Positions 10,531 to 22,994 of a stretch of DNA of 64,000 bases are shown in pieces. Position 1 is the first letter of the stretch, and every line of letters starts with the position of its first letter. Source of the stretch: Lasiodiplodia sp. COLG20. Its lineage: Eukaryota; Ascomycota; Dothideomycetes; Botryosphaeriales; Botryosphaeriaceae. The translations under genes were made by a program, and so were the position numbers. Under the pieces are notes generated by a model. The model had not been told where the DNA came from, searched no databases, and saw only the letters and a program-made list of their open reading frames with translations. The DNA lies in contig VNWV01000027.1 in the NCBI GenBank assembly GCA_009801085.1, positions 105,545 to 169,544 on the forward strand. Direction: 5' to 3'.

Positions 10531-10965
10531 CTGCAGTTGCAATTGAAGAGCAGCAAATGGAAATATCTATGGAGAACGTGAAAGCGCCGCGCTTGCAGAA
10601 GTGGAGCTTCCATTGTGGTGAAAAAGCAAAGCGTCAAACATGGGCTTCGTTACAGATTCACGCTCAAAAGCTTTGAGGAGGATTGGTATACCAGAGAATG
10701 CTCTCTCATTTTCCTTTTTGGTAAAGGTTTTGCGGCGCTATCTAATGTCTTCCAGAGCGAACGCTAATTTGCAAAACAACAGGGATATTCATACTCCCGA
10801 TGCCAATGCAACCATCCTCTACTCTACGCAAAAAACTACACTCCGTGATTATGCAATGTACGCTGCTATGCTGAGATGTAAAACATAAAAATAAAAAAGC
10901 GATGGTGATGCGAGTTTCCAACTATGACAAATGAAAACCCAGGAACGATGGACAACACAACCGAA
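10531..10965. other. Gap between repeat copy 2 and IZH3
   Basis: No gene is seen. A short stretch at about 10528-10560 resembles 9375-9405 inside the zinc-finger relic over about 30 bp, suggesting one more relic piece. The right part should hold the 3' untranslated region of the minus-strand IZH3 gene. Confidence 0.4.
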
Positions 10966-12529
10966 TCAATACGCCGAACACTGCGGCTGTGTCTGGGCGC
11001 GCAGGAAAGCCTGCGCAAAGAACTCCTGCATGGCCACGTAATGGAAAAGAATACCGCCGAGCACCGCGACATGCCAGATGTTGTGGCTGCCGCCAACGTA
11101 GTCGAACATGCCCGGGCACCAGCGCTCGGGAATCTTGGCGGCGTAGAGCACAGCTCCAGTGAGGTAAACGGCAAGGGACTTGACGATAGGGGCGTAGAAG
11201 TAAATGGCCCAGAAAAGACCGCGCGAGTGAATGAGCTGGACCACCGGAATGGCACCGGTGGCCGAGAGCGACACGTAAAAGCAAACACGGGCCCAAGCCA
11301 TGTCAGCACGGTTGAAGGTCGGGTGCCAGGGCAAGATGACACCGCCCACGCCAAGCATCAGAGTGGTGCCCATGTAGATCCAGCGTGAGACGGGCTCGCA
11401 GTAGAACGCGGTGTACTCGGTCGTCATGATGGAGGCTGCCACGAGGAGCGAAATCCCCGTGTAGTCGACGCAGGCGAAACGCTCCATCAGCTTCTGTTCC
11501 GAGATGCTGCTCATAGTGTGCCACATGGTGCTGCAGACCAGGCACTTGCAGGCAGCGAAGAAGAACATGGCGGCGATCAAGATGTCGGATTTGCTCGACA
11601 TGTGGAAGTTGACGCTGGTGGGATAGAAGTAAAAGGCGATGGACAGGACGATGACCAGACCGATGGCGTGGGACCAGATGTTGAAGGATTCGTTGGAAAG
11701 GTTGAAGACGGACAGAATGCAATCCAGCTTGTCCTCGTGGAATCGGTATCCCTTGAGGATGTGGGGGTTCACGCGCCAGGGCTCCGGAAGATCCTCGTAC
11801 CTGATCAGGCCGTGCTCCTTTGCTCTCGCCAATGCGTGTCCCACGGCATGCTCCACGCTTTCCTTCATGCTGTCCTTGGCTCGTCTCGCCTTCTCCAGAC
11901 CCTCGCCCATGACTTCCTTCGCCTTGACCTTGGCGTCGTGCATCCTGCGGTGGCCCTCGCCGTAGATCTCATGGGCTACGGCCCGTACGCCGGCGTCCCG
12001 CATGGCGTAGGCGCGGGCCTCAAAGTCGGCCAGCGTCAATTCCAACAACCGGATACCCTCGTGCACCTTCTGCTCCATGGTCTCCTTCCGCGCCAAAGCA
12101 TCCTGGTGAATCGTCTCCAGAGTCGTAACAAGGACGCTCGCTCGGCGCTTGCCGGCGTCTATTACGTCGTTCCTCACGCTCGAGCACGAGTCGCGCACGG
12201 TGTGGAGGGTGTTGTAGGCACGCTCAATACCGGCATCCAGCTTCAGTTGGCCGTAAGATTCTATAAAGTCAAGGCGGCGCTCAAGCTCGATCAGAAATCG
12301 GTCGACCTGCAATTTAGACTGATTAATCTCCGCTCGGACTTCCCTCACACGACGCTGCGGGCGCACGCACCAAAACCTGTACGTTGTCCTCCATAGACCA
12401 ATTCCGGCGGTGATAGGAGGAATGCCTGCGCCGGCGCAGCTCTTCTCGGCGGACAGCGAGACCGGACGAGGTGCCTATGACGGGTTCCTCGTAGGACTCG
12501 GTCATGATGGACGTGGCCGTGCACGCCAT
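10966..12529 (-). CDS. IZH3: PAQR/haemolysin-III family receptor, Izh3-like
   Basis: A seven-transmembrane PAQR (AdipoR/progestin receptor) protein of about 495 residues. Two exons: 12383-12529 and 10966-12306, with an intron at 12307-12382. Joining in phase 0 gives WSMEDN-VDRFLIELERRL. The start ATG is at 12529-12527; an in-frame upstream start is possible. The first ~250 residues are soluble and helical, as in yeast Izh3, which also has a long N-terminal extension. From about residue 255 come NESFNIWSHAIG, then hydrophobic segments. PAQR metal-site motifs are visible: CSTMWHTMSS (S-x3-H) and, near the C terminus, GSHNIWHVAVL (H-x3-H). In yeast the family affects zinc and sterol homeostasis in membranes. 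The ligand here cannot be inferred. The family assignment is firm; the Izh3 subgroup rests on the long N terminus. Confidence 0.9.
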
Positions 12530-14150
12530 GGTGGGCGGGAGGTGGAAGCGCGGTCGAAAGCAGTGGGAGGCGGCGGTGAAAGGTGGATTCCGGCGCTGGT
12601 CGTCGAGGTCGGCGCAGGTGCGGAGGTGCTGCAAATATTGTAGGCGGGACGATTCGCGGGTGAGACGGCAGCTGAGACGGCGGCAAAACGGAAAAGGGAG
12701 CGTGAATTGAGAGCCGACGCGTGGCTGCAGATAAAGAGGGGTTTGGAAGGAAGAGACGGCAAATATCTACACGTGGGCCAGGGAAAGGAGCGGCAGTGGG
12801 CTGGCGGGCGACTGCGGGCTTAAGTTGGTTGAAGGGTGCCCGCGTCTGCACGCCGCGACGGGTGGGGCGGGCCCGGGGGCATGTGAAGCTGACTCGTGGG
12901 CCGCAGCACTTGTCTACTTAGCCAACCCGCCGCTGCAAAGCCACCAACGAGCGCGCCCAAAGGCCGCCGCTCCCCGCGCCCGACCTCATCTTCGCACAGC
13001 GCTCCTGCAGCGGCGTGCGTGGGGATTGGGATTGGGCCCTGGGCGGCGCTTGGCGTGCGAGTTGCCACCGGACAGGGCCAGCCTTACAGCTCGGCTACGA
13101 TGCCGCGCATGGGTGCCCCAAGACGCATAGCACCAACATGGGCCCTAGCGCTCCTTATCGCCCTGCGCCAGCACCGTGGCCGCAGACCCGCCGCGTCCGT
13201 CCGCCGCGTTGGGTTCGAGCGCGCAGTTAGCTGGTACATAGCACCGCCCGGTAAGCTGACGGTGTCGCAGTGTCTGGTCTGGTCCGCTACGGGCTTCGCC
13301 CAGCGGTGGCCGATTGCGCGGCCGAGCACGCAAAGCTTTTCGTCTTTTATGCACGTATCCGGGCCAAGGCCGAAGGGATATTGGGGTCCATGCGCGCCTA
13401 AAAGTTCCCAACTGAAATTTGCCCAGAGCTCGCCGCGCCCGATCAAGCGCTGCTCCCTGCCGAACTTCCGCGCTATTGGCGAACACGCAGATCTATCCCG
13501 TTGCGACGTCGATCGACGCTGCGAAGCGCTGTTGCTCCTGCAGGAGGTTTCTGCCAATATACTCCCTATCCCGGGGAGCTTGGTCCTTATACCGCGTTTC
13601 GTCCTTATAGGGGCGTGACTAAGGGGTCTACTGTTGTACCCCGGACGAGAGATAACGCCGTTGATACGCGAGCCTTAAATGTTTCCCAGAAATTGGACCG
13701 TGTCTCAGCATGCGGCTGATCTCCGAGTGCGGCGTTAAACACCATCCACGTTCTGTGAGGCTGTTAGGAAGAGTTGTGCCAAAAAAAAAAAAAAAAAACG
13801 CAACAACCCTTTCTCACTGCTGTATTTTAGTAAGCTGCCTAGTCGTTATGGTCCCATGCAAGCAAACGCTTCAGTGATGGGGTGCATGCGGGGCAGGCCT
13901 GTCGCATAAAGTAAATGGCCATCACCATTGAGCCGTGGCAGAACGAGAAGCTGCGTAGGTCAATGTACCACAGACGCACCTACCTGCGCCTTTTCTCGTT
14001 CTCAACCCTCAGCTAGGACCCTTTGAAAATTTCCTGCTGATACAACTTGAATTTCCGCACCTTGCATCTCAACTACAACAACCAATCAGGCTTGATTTTC
14101 CAGTCGTCACCCGCGGGCCGCACGCACGGGCACAGCCGCCGCCCGCCATC
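12530..14150. other. Divergent promoter region between IZH3 and THOC5
   Basis: About 1.6 kb between divergently transcribed genes. Open frames here are GC-rich and lack family features, so I treat them as chance. It contains an 18-A run at 13781-13798. No RNA gene was recognised. Confidence 0.5.
13781..13798. repeat. Poly-A run (18)
   Basis: An uninterrupted run of 18 adenines lies in the intergenic region upstream of THOC5. It is a simple homopolymer. No element boundary was recognised beside it. Confidence 0.9.
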
Positions 14151-15089
14151 ATGCCGGCCGTGCAATCGCGCGCTGGAACTTTGCCCGCTCTTCCGCGCGC
14201 AGCAACCACAACAACAACATCCGCTCCATTGACTGCTCCCACCACCGCTGTAATGACCGCCGCCGACATCATTACCGACCCGGACTTGCGTGCCGTGCTC
14301 GACGCCGCTACGCTCGCCCAGCAGCAATGCGACGCGCTGCTAGCGCTGCTCGCCGAGCACCCGCTCCCTCCATCGTCGTCCAGACCTGCCGAGAACCAGA
14401 TGCCGCCCGAAGTCGCTGAGCAGATATCGTCAGCGCAGAAGGCCCTGCACGCCCACCTCGCCGCGGTGCGCAACCAGAACCGGAAGGCGCTGCTGAGCGT
14501 GCGCGCGACCAAGCACGCGACGGCCGACGCGAGGCACGAGGTCGACACGCTGCACCTGGCGTTGCAGAACCTGTACTACGAGCAGCGTCACCTGGAGTCC
14601 GAGATAAAGGCCTGCCAGGGCTACGATCATCCGTATCAGAAGCTGCCGCTGATGCCCGAGGACGAGTTCGCAGCGACCTTTCCGGACGTAGTCGACGGCT
14701 GTAGGGAAGCTGCGCAGAAGGCGGTTCTTGAGAGGAGAGATAATGCGGGAGGCGGGGAGTCAGGAGGGGAAGATGTGGGCATGGAAGGTGGAGACGAGGA
14801 TACGGCGTACGAGGAGGAGGTGTTTGAGGACGCGTTGATGAAGGCCAGGATTGAGCATGAGCACAAGGAGAGATTGGCGTTGGAGGAAAAGAGGCAAGGC
14901 CTGCTGAAGAAGAAGCAGGGATTGATTGCAGAGAACAACAAGAGGAAGGAGGACCTTGCTAAATTGGACGAGAGCTTGGAGAAGTTCATCGAGGTAAGCG
15001 CCCTCCTTATTGAAAGCAGGCTGAATGATGACACCTGACACTCTCAGGCCGCCAAACCCATCGAGCAAACTTTTCAAAAGGAGTACTAG
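14151..15089 (+). CDS. THOC5: THO complex subunit 5 (THOC5/Fmip) family protein
   Basis: Predicted protein of 294 residues, or 260 if translation starts at the second ATG (14253). Exons 14151-14993 and 15048-15089; the intron 14994-15047 has GTAAGC and CTCTCAG ends. The junction in phase 0 gives LEKFIE-AAKPIEQTFQKEY and a stop at 15087. The core matches Fmip/THOC5: a helical region around LHLALQNLYYEQRHLESEI, then KACQGYDHPYQKLPLMPEDE, an acidic patch (about 215-230) and a long charged coiled coil to the end. THOC5 is part of the THO/TREX complex, which couples transcription elongation to nuclear mRNA export. The protein is shorter than metazoan THOC5, as usual for fungal members that carry only the N-terminal Fmip part. 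The first 34 residues are Thr/Ala-rich, so the downstream start is plausible. Confidence 0.85.
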
Positions 15090-15480
15090 GAACGGTGTGA
15101 ACGTTAGATGGTCCTCCGAGACTCATGCGTCAATGTGGCGACCGGCGTCTGGGATGACCAACCATATCTGCTTGAACCTCCTGTCGCGCAACGAGGTACA
15201 CATGCGGATACTAAAGATAGCGGATTTGCTATGCGGGGTATAATCAGGAGAAAGTTAAGGCCTACACCGCAGTCGTAAGGCGAAGCGGGGATGACAGTGA
15301 TGCGTTTAAAAAAGGCAAGTCGACAGCTTTTTCTAATTAAGAGTTGCAGCCCTACCTGCACAAATACCCAACTCTGCACCATGCTTCGGTGCTAGGCGAA
15401 GATCAGTAAAGCACACTGACGATTCCTGCTAACACACCCTGACGGCAGTCGTACAGAATGTCATGCATGCATTCACTCCG
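15090..15480. other. Convergent 3' region, THOC5 and phosphatase
   Basis: About 390 bp between two converging genes. No further coding or RNA feature seen; it probably holds both 3' untranslated regions. Confidence 0.5.
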
Positions 15481-16427
15481 TTATGGACGCAGAATACTCT
15501 TGATCTTCTCTTGCGTCTCGCGACTCACCCCCGCCTTCTCTAAATACCCCTCGACACCGCCATAATTTTCATCCAAAAACGTCTTTACCTCTGTCACCAA
15601 GTTGGGATCGCAGTCTGCCCATTCCGATCCTAGCCCAATCCTGGCGATCTCTTTTACACGCTCCTCCCTTTCAGGCTCCAATTCTGCTTGCGTTGCCATG
15701 TAATCACGCTGCACATCATCAATGTCCACGCCAAGTAAAATTAGCGTCAACATCGTCACCAGTCCCGTCCGGTCCTTTCCCTGGGTGCAGTGCCACAGCA
15801 CTGGGTAACTCTCCTCTCGCGCTAGCACCTCGTTGAATACGACGGCGATCTCCTTGGTACAAACGGCCAAACTGTCCAGCATCAGGCCGACAACGCCACG
15901 GGGGCTCATTACCTCGTGGCCGATGATCTGCACGGCTTCAACCCGGTAACCAGCAACATAGTAGGCTAGCACAGTCAAGTAAGAGGGCCAGGAAAGTTGC
16001 GATAGCATCGAGCGGATGTAGGCACCACCATTGAAGTTGACATCGCGGTACGTGATTCCCGGAATCTTTGGGAGGTCGGCCGCCGTTGCGGATGCAGAGG
16101 TGCTCCGCGGGGACGGGACGGTGGAGACATGGTCGTCAATCCGGGCCTGAGCGGCGAGCTTTTTGGCTTGCTCGAGGTGCTCGGTTGGGCTGCGGAGATC
16201 GACGATGGTGCAAATGTTGTAGCATTTGCCTAGCAGAGCCTGGTCTGCGGGCGTGGCTTCGTCTGTGCGGAGCGTCAGGTGCGATGCAGTGGGATTCGCA
16301 TTGGAGGCATACCTGGCCTGGCGCTGCGGAAGAGCCTGCCCGCCTTGAGCTTTGAAGGCTGAGAGAGAAGGGAGGAGACATCGCGGAAATTGAGAAGTTT
16401 CTCAAAACGAGGCTGTTCGGTGGCCAT
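15481..16427 (-). CDS. Tyrosine phosphatase family protein (Y_phosphatase3)
   Basis: Predicted 298-residue cysteine phosphatase. Exons 16313-16427 and 15481-16262; intron 16263-16312 (50 nt). The joined sequence is LFRSARP-(D)EATPADQALLG. The start ATG at 16427-16425 gives MATEQPRFEKLLNFRDV; an in-frame ATG at 16466 would add 13 hydrophobic residues. Family landmarks: NFRDV and GRLFRSA near the N terminus, TIVDLRSPTEH in the middle, and the catalytic P-loop HCTQGKDRTG (C-x5-R with the nucleophilic Cys and the transition-state Arg). This matches fungal and bacterial tyrosine/serine phosphatase-like proteins of PF13350, whose substrates may be phosphotyrosine or phosphoinositides. No membrane segment is seen apart from the optional extension. 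The substrate is unknown. Confidence 0.88.
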
Positions 16428-17218
16428 GGCGACGACAACCAAAAATAGCAACCGTCCAAATAGCAAGATTTAGGCACGCAGATAATCCTTTGCAACGCAG
16501 ATCGCACGAGAAAGAAATTTGTGTGAGGCGCGACAGGTATCCTGCTTTGCGTCTGGTGCTTCCGTTGAAGCGATTGCGACAGAGGTCTGCTCGCCCTTTG
16601 GGATGCTTGTGTTGCGTCGTGCTCTGGTTGAACTGGCGGCAGGGCTGGAAGACCGTCGTACTGGATGCGTGGCGGCACTGACAGGAGTCCAGCCGTTGGC
16701 GTGGGATGGAGGTCAGGTTTTGCGACGCTGGTCTCGAGTTGGCGGTGGTCGAGATTGCCAGGCGGGTTCCCTGTGCCGATCGGCCCCACGCATTCTTTGC
16801 GCTGCAGGCGCTGGAGTTTCCCAGGGACACTCCACTTGCGCAGATCGTCATCCGTGGGACGACAGCCGCAGCGGGCGCATAGCGCAGAACCGACTGTTCG
16901 CCGGGCGCGAAAGGCGACGGACTCTCTTGGCGCTCGTGACAGCGTGCAAACTGGAGGCGCCGTCGTGCCCGCCAGCCCGTTGCGGCTTAGGCGGCAAGGG
17001 TCTCGCGTCTGGCCACACAGGTGATGTCATGGCGTCCATGTCCTATACAACCCTCGCCCTGGCCTCCGCGTTTCGCTCTGCTCGCATCCTTGCGGCACAT
17101 CTTCCTCAGGCAGATATTATCTCACACTTCACCAATCCGCTGTCGCGCCGCATGTCTCCAGTTCCGTGCCTATTCCTATAGGAATTTACTTTCCAGTCCG
17201 CAGCCCTATATTCCTACC
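16428..17218. other. Divergent promoter region, phosphatase and EIS1
   Basis: About 790 bp. Open frames on both strands are GC-rich and show no family motif. CT-rich tracts near 17040-17200 suit the EIS1 promoter or leader. No RNA gene seen. Confidence 0.45.
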
Positions 17219-20062
17219 ATGGCCGCGACAGCTGCTCTCGAGAATGCTCACGCAGGAGCTTATTCCTCGCAGTCAGCCAAGCCCTTTGCTTCTGGCGATA
17301 TGGCCTGTCCGGATCCGTCCGCTCATGGCCGAGACAAAAAACTTCAAGAACAAGCCTCAACCGCTGCCCTCTACGTCACACATCCTGATCGCACGACAAA
17401 CATTGAGCAAAAGAGTCCACTCGGCTCTGACGGAAAGCTCTCCTCGGCGAGTATGCGCCTCCCAGAAAATGCTACGGATTCAGGGACTGCAACCACTGAC
17501 CGCGCAGCAACAGGCGCCGCCACCTCTCTCAAGTACGCCAGAGCGCAGGAACTCCCCAGCTTCCCGGTCGTAGGCATTGACACAGCCAATTCCGCAGGAT
17601 CCGCTGCGCTGCTGGCCGCGGGAAACAAGACAAAAATCGAGTGGTGGAAGCCCGATGGCACGTCTGACAGCGCTGCAAAAGCCGCTCTCTTGGCCAAAGA
17701 CTACAAGATGGCGCCTCTCTGGCAACCAGAACTGAGCGCGGCAGGCTCTAAGGCCGCACTGCTCGCTCATCGGGACAGCACCAAACTCAATCTGTGGATG
17801 CCTGAGGCAAGTGCGGACGGCAATTCGGCTGCTGGCATTGCCATGCGTAACAAGACGCTGAGCCCACAACCTGACTATGGTTACTCCGATACTGGCAAGA
17901 GGAATGCACTCACAGCTGCAACAGGGGCAGTGGCTGCCAGGAACAGGAAAAGGGCAGAATCGTCACCCGCGCCGCTTCCAAACTATCCTGATGCCGCCAA
18001 CTCTGCCCACAATTCACTTAACGCCGCCACTGTCGCACATAGACCGTCGGTCAAGAAGCCTAACGACACCAACCGCACGAGTTCGGAAGCTATGCAATCC
18101 GCACGGATTACCAACATCGGCGCCAATGTCCCGAAAGAGATGTTCGGTGCGACGCCGCCGGTCTCGATCGAGGTCGAGGAACAGCGACGACAAGCAGCCC
18201 TTCGGGCCTCCGCAATCTCCATGGCCAAGAAAATGTACGATACGCAACAGCACGCGATCAATGAGGCAGCTGGCATCTCCAACATTGGTGAGACGGCGGC
18301 TCGCGGGGCCAGCGCGCGGCCGATGTCAATAGCGAGCAGCACCACTTCACCTGCGGACCTCAGAACACAGGCGCTGCAATACATGAAGGTGCAAAGCCAG
18401 GCCCAGAGGCTGGCTGCCGAACGACTGGCCAAACTCGATGCGGATGGCACGAATGACTTCCGTGACTACTACGGTTACAGCAGCACGCCCAAGCGCTCCC
18501 GGCTCTCTGTTCGTAGAGGGAGGCGCCGTGCCTCCAGCGACAGTAGACTGATTGATTCAGATGACGAAGAGCAATCGCGGAGGATCAGGGATCAAATGTC
18601 CATATTCAACACCAAGCTTGCCCAAGTTGATGCCAAGAAGAGGCAGAAAGACCGCGAAAACCTCCTCGCCGCCGCCGAGCGAAAAGTGCTCGCTCAGATG
18701 CACACGATGGATGAGAAAGTCTTCATGGAAACTGGGAAAGTGCCACCGGCAATCATGGAGGAATGGGAAGCGAAAGCCCGCGCCAAAGCATCTGAACAGA
18801 GCGAGAAACGCATGGAGAATCACGGCAAAGTGCACGTTGGGGGTGGAAAGTTTCTAGACCAGTCCGAGATCGATGCTGTTGCCGCCAGCAAAGTCGCCCC
18901 GACTTTGAATGAAATAGCCGATGCTGCCGAGGCTAAGAGAGCTCAGGACGAGGAGAGACGGCTTGAGGAAGAGGAGAGGAAACGTCTTGCGGCTGTCGAG
19001 AAGGAGCGTGAGGCGGAGCGAAAGGCCGAGGAGAAGAGGATTAAGAGTGAGTACATCCAATAATTGTGTGTGAATCCTAATGATTGACGTTGTGTAGGTG
19101 AGTTGAAAGCAGAAGAAAAATCCCGTAAAGCTCACGAAAAGGCTACTGCAAAGGCTGAGAAGGAAATTGAAAAGGTGCGACGTGATGAAGAGAAGCGCCT
19201 CAAGCAAGAGGAAAAACGAAAGTCGAAGGCGGAACAAGAAGAACATGAGGGCCACTCTGATGCGCCCATAACCGTTCTGGAGCCCCGACCTGTGACTTCA
19301 AGCACTCACAGAGACGAGAGACCTGCGCCCTTGGCTGAAATTCCAAGCTATCAGAGAGAGGTCGAGGCGATAGGCGAGGTTGCATCCTCTGATGAGGAAG
19401 ATAAGCAAACACACACGGTCGACCCCGTCGAGGAGTCACATCAAACACGCCGTGTGGCTACCGCGCCTGCAACTACCATCGAAACACCTACACACAATGA
19501 AAACAACAAATCAGCCAAGGATATCTCCTTTTCTGCGCCTACCTCCCCTATCGACCACACTACTTCTCCAAAGGAAGGCGGTAGCCGCGGTCTCAAGTCC
19601 TTCTTCACTCGTCTAAAGCGCCGATCCCACCTTGGTCGTTCCAAAGAAAAGTCTGAGAAGGCCGAGCCTGGGACACTTTCCCATCGCAGCAGCTTCATTG
19701 GCGGTGCGGCACTCCGCTCGCAGAGTTCCCTTGCTGCTACGCGCGATCAGCCGTCAGCTCCTGAGAAAACAACACCCGTGATCACGACCCCACCGGCACG
19801 CCGTTCCTCACCTAGCATCAGCAGTCTAGAGAGTGGTGAAATAGCTCGTACCAGTAGCGGCGGCGGGTTCGCGGGTAGCTGGAGCAGTCGAGGTCGGCAG
19901 CGTAGCGCGGCGACCGGAGTGAGCAGTGTCTCAAATGGCGTAGACGATGATGAGGAGCAATTTGTCGATGCGGGCGAGAGTCTTGAGCCACCTCCGCGGT
20001 TGACGACGAAACGGAGTACAGAGAGTCCCCAGAGGGACAGCCGGTTTATGGAGAGATTCTAA
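17219..20062 (+). CDS. EIS1: Eisosome protein 1
   Basis: Predicted protein of 930 residues. Exons 17219-19046 and 19098-20062; the intron 19047-19097 has a CTAAT branch site. The junction reads EEKRIK-S-ELKAEEKSRK. I chose the start at 17219 (MAATAALENAHAGAYSSQ) over longer in-frame versions because it matches the usual fungal Eis1 N terminus. Landmarks: STAALYVTHPDR near residue 55, then Ala-rich repeats containing SAGSAALLAAGNK, KAALLAKDYK and SKAALLAHRD, each followed by a W-x-PE or WWKPDG-like segment. Later come a charged helical region (about 480-660, KRLAAVEKEREAERKAEEKR) and a Ser/Thr-rich basic tail. Eis1 is a component of eisosomes, the plasma-membrane furrow complexes built on BAR proteins Pil1/Lsp1. 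No membrane span is expected or seen. The tail is rich in likely phosphosites. Confidence 0.9.
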
Positions 20063-21178
20063 TCCACTCCCCTGCTGTATGCTCGGGCTCACAAGCTACA
20101 CGTCATGAGTTGCAAGCAACACCTGCAACTCTGCCATTTCATTTTTACCTTGGTACTGGACTCATCCAGACAGCCACCGGCTCTCTTAAGAGTGCCTATC
20201 AGCACCAGCGCACACGCATATTTTGGATATCAAAACACCTGTCTCGTTTTTCTTTCTCTCTACTTGCTTTTTGCTTCAGAGTCCTGGTTAGGTTGATATC
20301 CCCACGGCTTCGCACACATACCAATTTTGTATTTCTGTGTTATTTGAGTTGGGTTTCTCAGGTTACTTGCGTATTGGAAGCAAAGGGTGAGTGTTGAAAA
20401 TCAGGCCTGCAGCTTCACGAGCGGTATTGATGACTTTACACAACGGTCGGCGAATGGACAGAACAAAATAACGACTTTTTTATATCTCTCGATTTTATGA
20501 CCGTACGGTTGAGCAAAATGAAACTGTTCTAGGCCTGTGTGACTTCTATCGTCTGGCTGAAGCGTCTTGTGTCCTCTAGTCTTCTATGATGCGACTCCGC
20601 TTTGTGACCATAAAGTGATGATAGCCAAATCGACAACTCTTTTCTAATCCCTATCCACTGTGGCACCGCCTGCAACTGGTGATTGTCCTCATTCAAACGT
20701 TTCATCGCGCCGAAGACGACTCACCAGCCCAAGACCAAGTTTAGTCCGACTGGTACATCACAAGATAGTCAAGCTGATGCATACAGATTGCAGTGCCGTA
20801 CTCCCTTCTGCCGACCATACGGCCTTGTAAGGCCTGTGAGAGGATGAAAAGCCTCTATGTGGAGAACGACCGGGCTGAGACGTTTCCGCTGCCGCTGGTT
20901 ACCGCTCTGTGCTTTATGCATATCTTTCTTGTGCCTCCGCTGTCGCATTCTTCAGTCGTCAGGGTTGCTCGGAAGAGAGGACGCTGCTCGAGGTTGATGT
21001 AACCTCGGGCCCTGGCATCCATTCCTCGCCTCGTCTGTTACGTGTAGTCAGGAAAACCAGAGCTGGTGCGGGAGACAGCGGTGATCGGATCCCGTCCACC
21101 GACAGAGGATGAGCGGCGAGCAACAAAAAATCGAAGCGGTCAATCGCCGTAGCTCCACAAAGGATCATCGGTCAACGT
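20063..21178. other. Convergent 3' region, EIS1 and KIN28
   Basis: About 1.1 kb between converging genes. No coding or RNA feature stands out. The first part (20063-20580) is AT-richer and fits a 3' untranslated region. Confidence 0.5.
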
Positions 21179-22505
21179 TCACCTGAAGGACGAAAAATCC
21201 AACTTCCTGGCCACCTTGTCCCCACGGCCCTCCTCGCCGGGAATTTCGCCGCCGCGCCTCTTCAGATCCTCGCCCATCCTCTTCTCGAGCTCTGCCTTGG
21301 CCTTCGTCTTGTTGGGGTTCGGCAGGTCCTGTTTGGGCGTCGGCTTCGGCTCCGCCGTCCACCAGGGATGCTCGAGGACCTGCTTCGCGGTGGCGCGCTT
21401 GCGGGGGTCGAGGGTCAGCATGAAGCGGAGTAGCTGGATGCCCAGTGGGCCAATGAGGCCGAACTCGGAGTCCCAGAAGCCCTGGGGCCAGCCGCGCTTG
21501 ACGTCGGCGCCGTCGGCGGCGGGCTTGATATAGCCGGGCAGCTTGGAGACGCCGGGCCAGTTGTCCTCGGTGGGGGTGCCGAAGACGTTGGCGATCTGGT
21601 CGATCTGGGCGAGGTCGGTGTCGCCGGGCATGAAGAAGTCGCGGCGCACGAGCTCGGCGAAGACGACGCCCATGCTCCACACGTCGACGGCGCCCGAGTA
21701 GAAGCGCGCCTGGTAAAGCAGCTCGGGCGGCCGGTACCATCGCGTGATGACGTTGTACGTCATGGGCGCGTACAGCTCGGCGAAGGAGCGGGCCAGACCG
21801 AAATCGGCCAGCTTGACCTCTCCGTCGGCGCCGATGAGCAAGTTGTTAAGCTTTATATCGCGGTGTAGAACGAAGTTGGCGTGGCACCACCAAAGACCGC
21901 GGCTCGCCATGCCCATCCACGATTTAACGTCGGCCGCCGCGTAGGATATCGTGTCGCGCGCCTTCATCATTTGCTCCAGGTCACCGAGAGGCAGAAATTC
22001 GAGAACAAGGTTCAGGTTCTGCGCCTTCGAACTGTACACGGCGTGCAGCTTGATGACGTTCGGGTGGTCCAGCTCCTGCAGATGCTTGATTTCTCGGATG
22101 GCGTCCATCGCGATGCCGTCTTTGAACTCGGCGTTGACTTTAATTTTCTTGATGGCGACAAACTGGCCGGGCTTCGCCACAACTTCGCCCTTGTATACGA
22201 TGGCGTATGTACCTTCACCGAGCTTTGTTGCTGTTTCGAGTGGAGCGTGTCAGTGTCGGTGGCTACACGGTAGGACGGCGCACTGGGCACATACTCTTCT
22301 TATATCTGTTTTTAATCTCCTCGTTCATCGCCTCAGACAAATCGCGCGGCGCATCGCCAGAGGTGGAGCCTGTTGACGCGGCAGCGGTGCGGGGAGACAG
22401 TGCTTTGGCGGCATTGTGTTGTAGAACGGTGAGCGCTTTGGCTTTGGCGGCGGTGATATTTGCGTTGGCAGACGCGGCGTAGGGCTCCGCCGGAGAGACT
22501 GCCAT
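21179..22505 (-). CDS. KIN28: Cyclin-dependent kinase 7 / Kin28 (TFIIH kinase)
   Basis: Predicted Ser/Thr kinase of 420 residues. Exons 22295-22505 and 21179-22230; intron 22231-22294. The junction yields NRYKK-T-TKLGEGTYAIVYKG. Kinase landmarks: glycine loop LGEGTYAIVYKG (about 73-84), the Lys of VAIKKIKV, an AIREIKHLQEL helix in place of PSTAIRE-type C helix, catalytic loop HRDIKLNN, DFGLARS, T-loop MTYNVITRWYRPPELL, and a C-lobe with DVWSMGVV. CDK7/Kin28 phosphorylates the RNA polymerase II C-terminal domain as part of TFIIH with cyclin H and Mat1. Odd points: the catalytic loop has Leu where Pro is nearly universal (HRDxKPxN), and there is a 70-residue Ala/Ser-rich N-terminal extension. 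The basic C-terminal tail is longer than in yeast. Divergent from mS41 with about 490 bp between starts. Confidence 0.9.
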
Positions 22506-22994
22506 GGTGAATAACTATGGCGAGGGCGAGTGGAAGTTCGGGGGTCGAGACAGGCTGGCTGATGGCAGATGATCGCAGCGGAGCAGAGGTGAAAGGAAGA
22601 CGGCCTCGGCGGTGGAGCTAGTCCCTTGAGCTTGGTGCAGATGGCTGCTGATGCGGCTATGGTAGCTTCGAGGGCTGCTATCCTGTTGCAGCTGCGACCA
22701 TGCGAGCAGATGTAGGGCGCCTGGGGTTGATGATGGGAGGAGTTACGCCAGGCGGCGCCGGGTGCAGGGATTCGGCGCCAGAGGGCGGCGGTCCGCCGAC
22801 GAAAAGTTCCCGCGGCGAGCAACGTCTGACCTCCAGCTCCACCTCCGCCCAATTCTCAGCGCGACCACTGGAACCCACGCGCCCGACAGCCCGTTCACCG
22901 CAGTCGTGCTTCAGGCAAGTCATTGCCGACCTCAATCGTCGGAACCGTCGTCCTGACGGCTACTGCAGGCTACATCGAGTCGCGCATCACCACC
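22506..22994. promoter_or_regulatory. Divergent promoter region, KIN28 and mS41
   Basis: About 490 bp between start codons of divergent genes. No clear TATA box. The open frames seen here are shadows without family features. Confidence 0.4.

Noticed and set aside
13084..13557. 157-codon minus-strand open frame upstream of THOC5
   Set aside because: No family features, and overlapping open frames on both strands; it reads as a compositional artefact.
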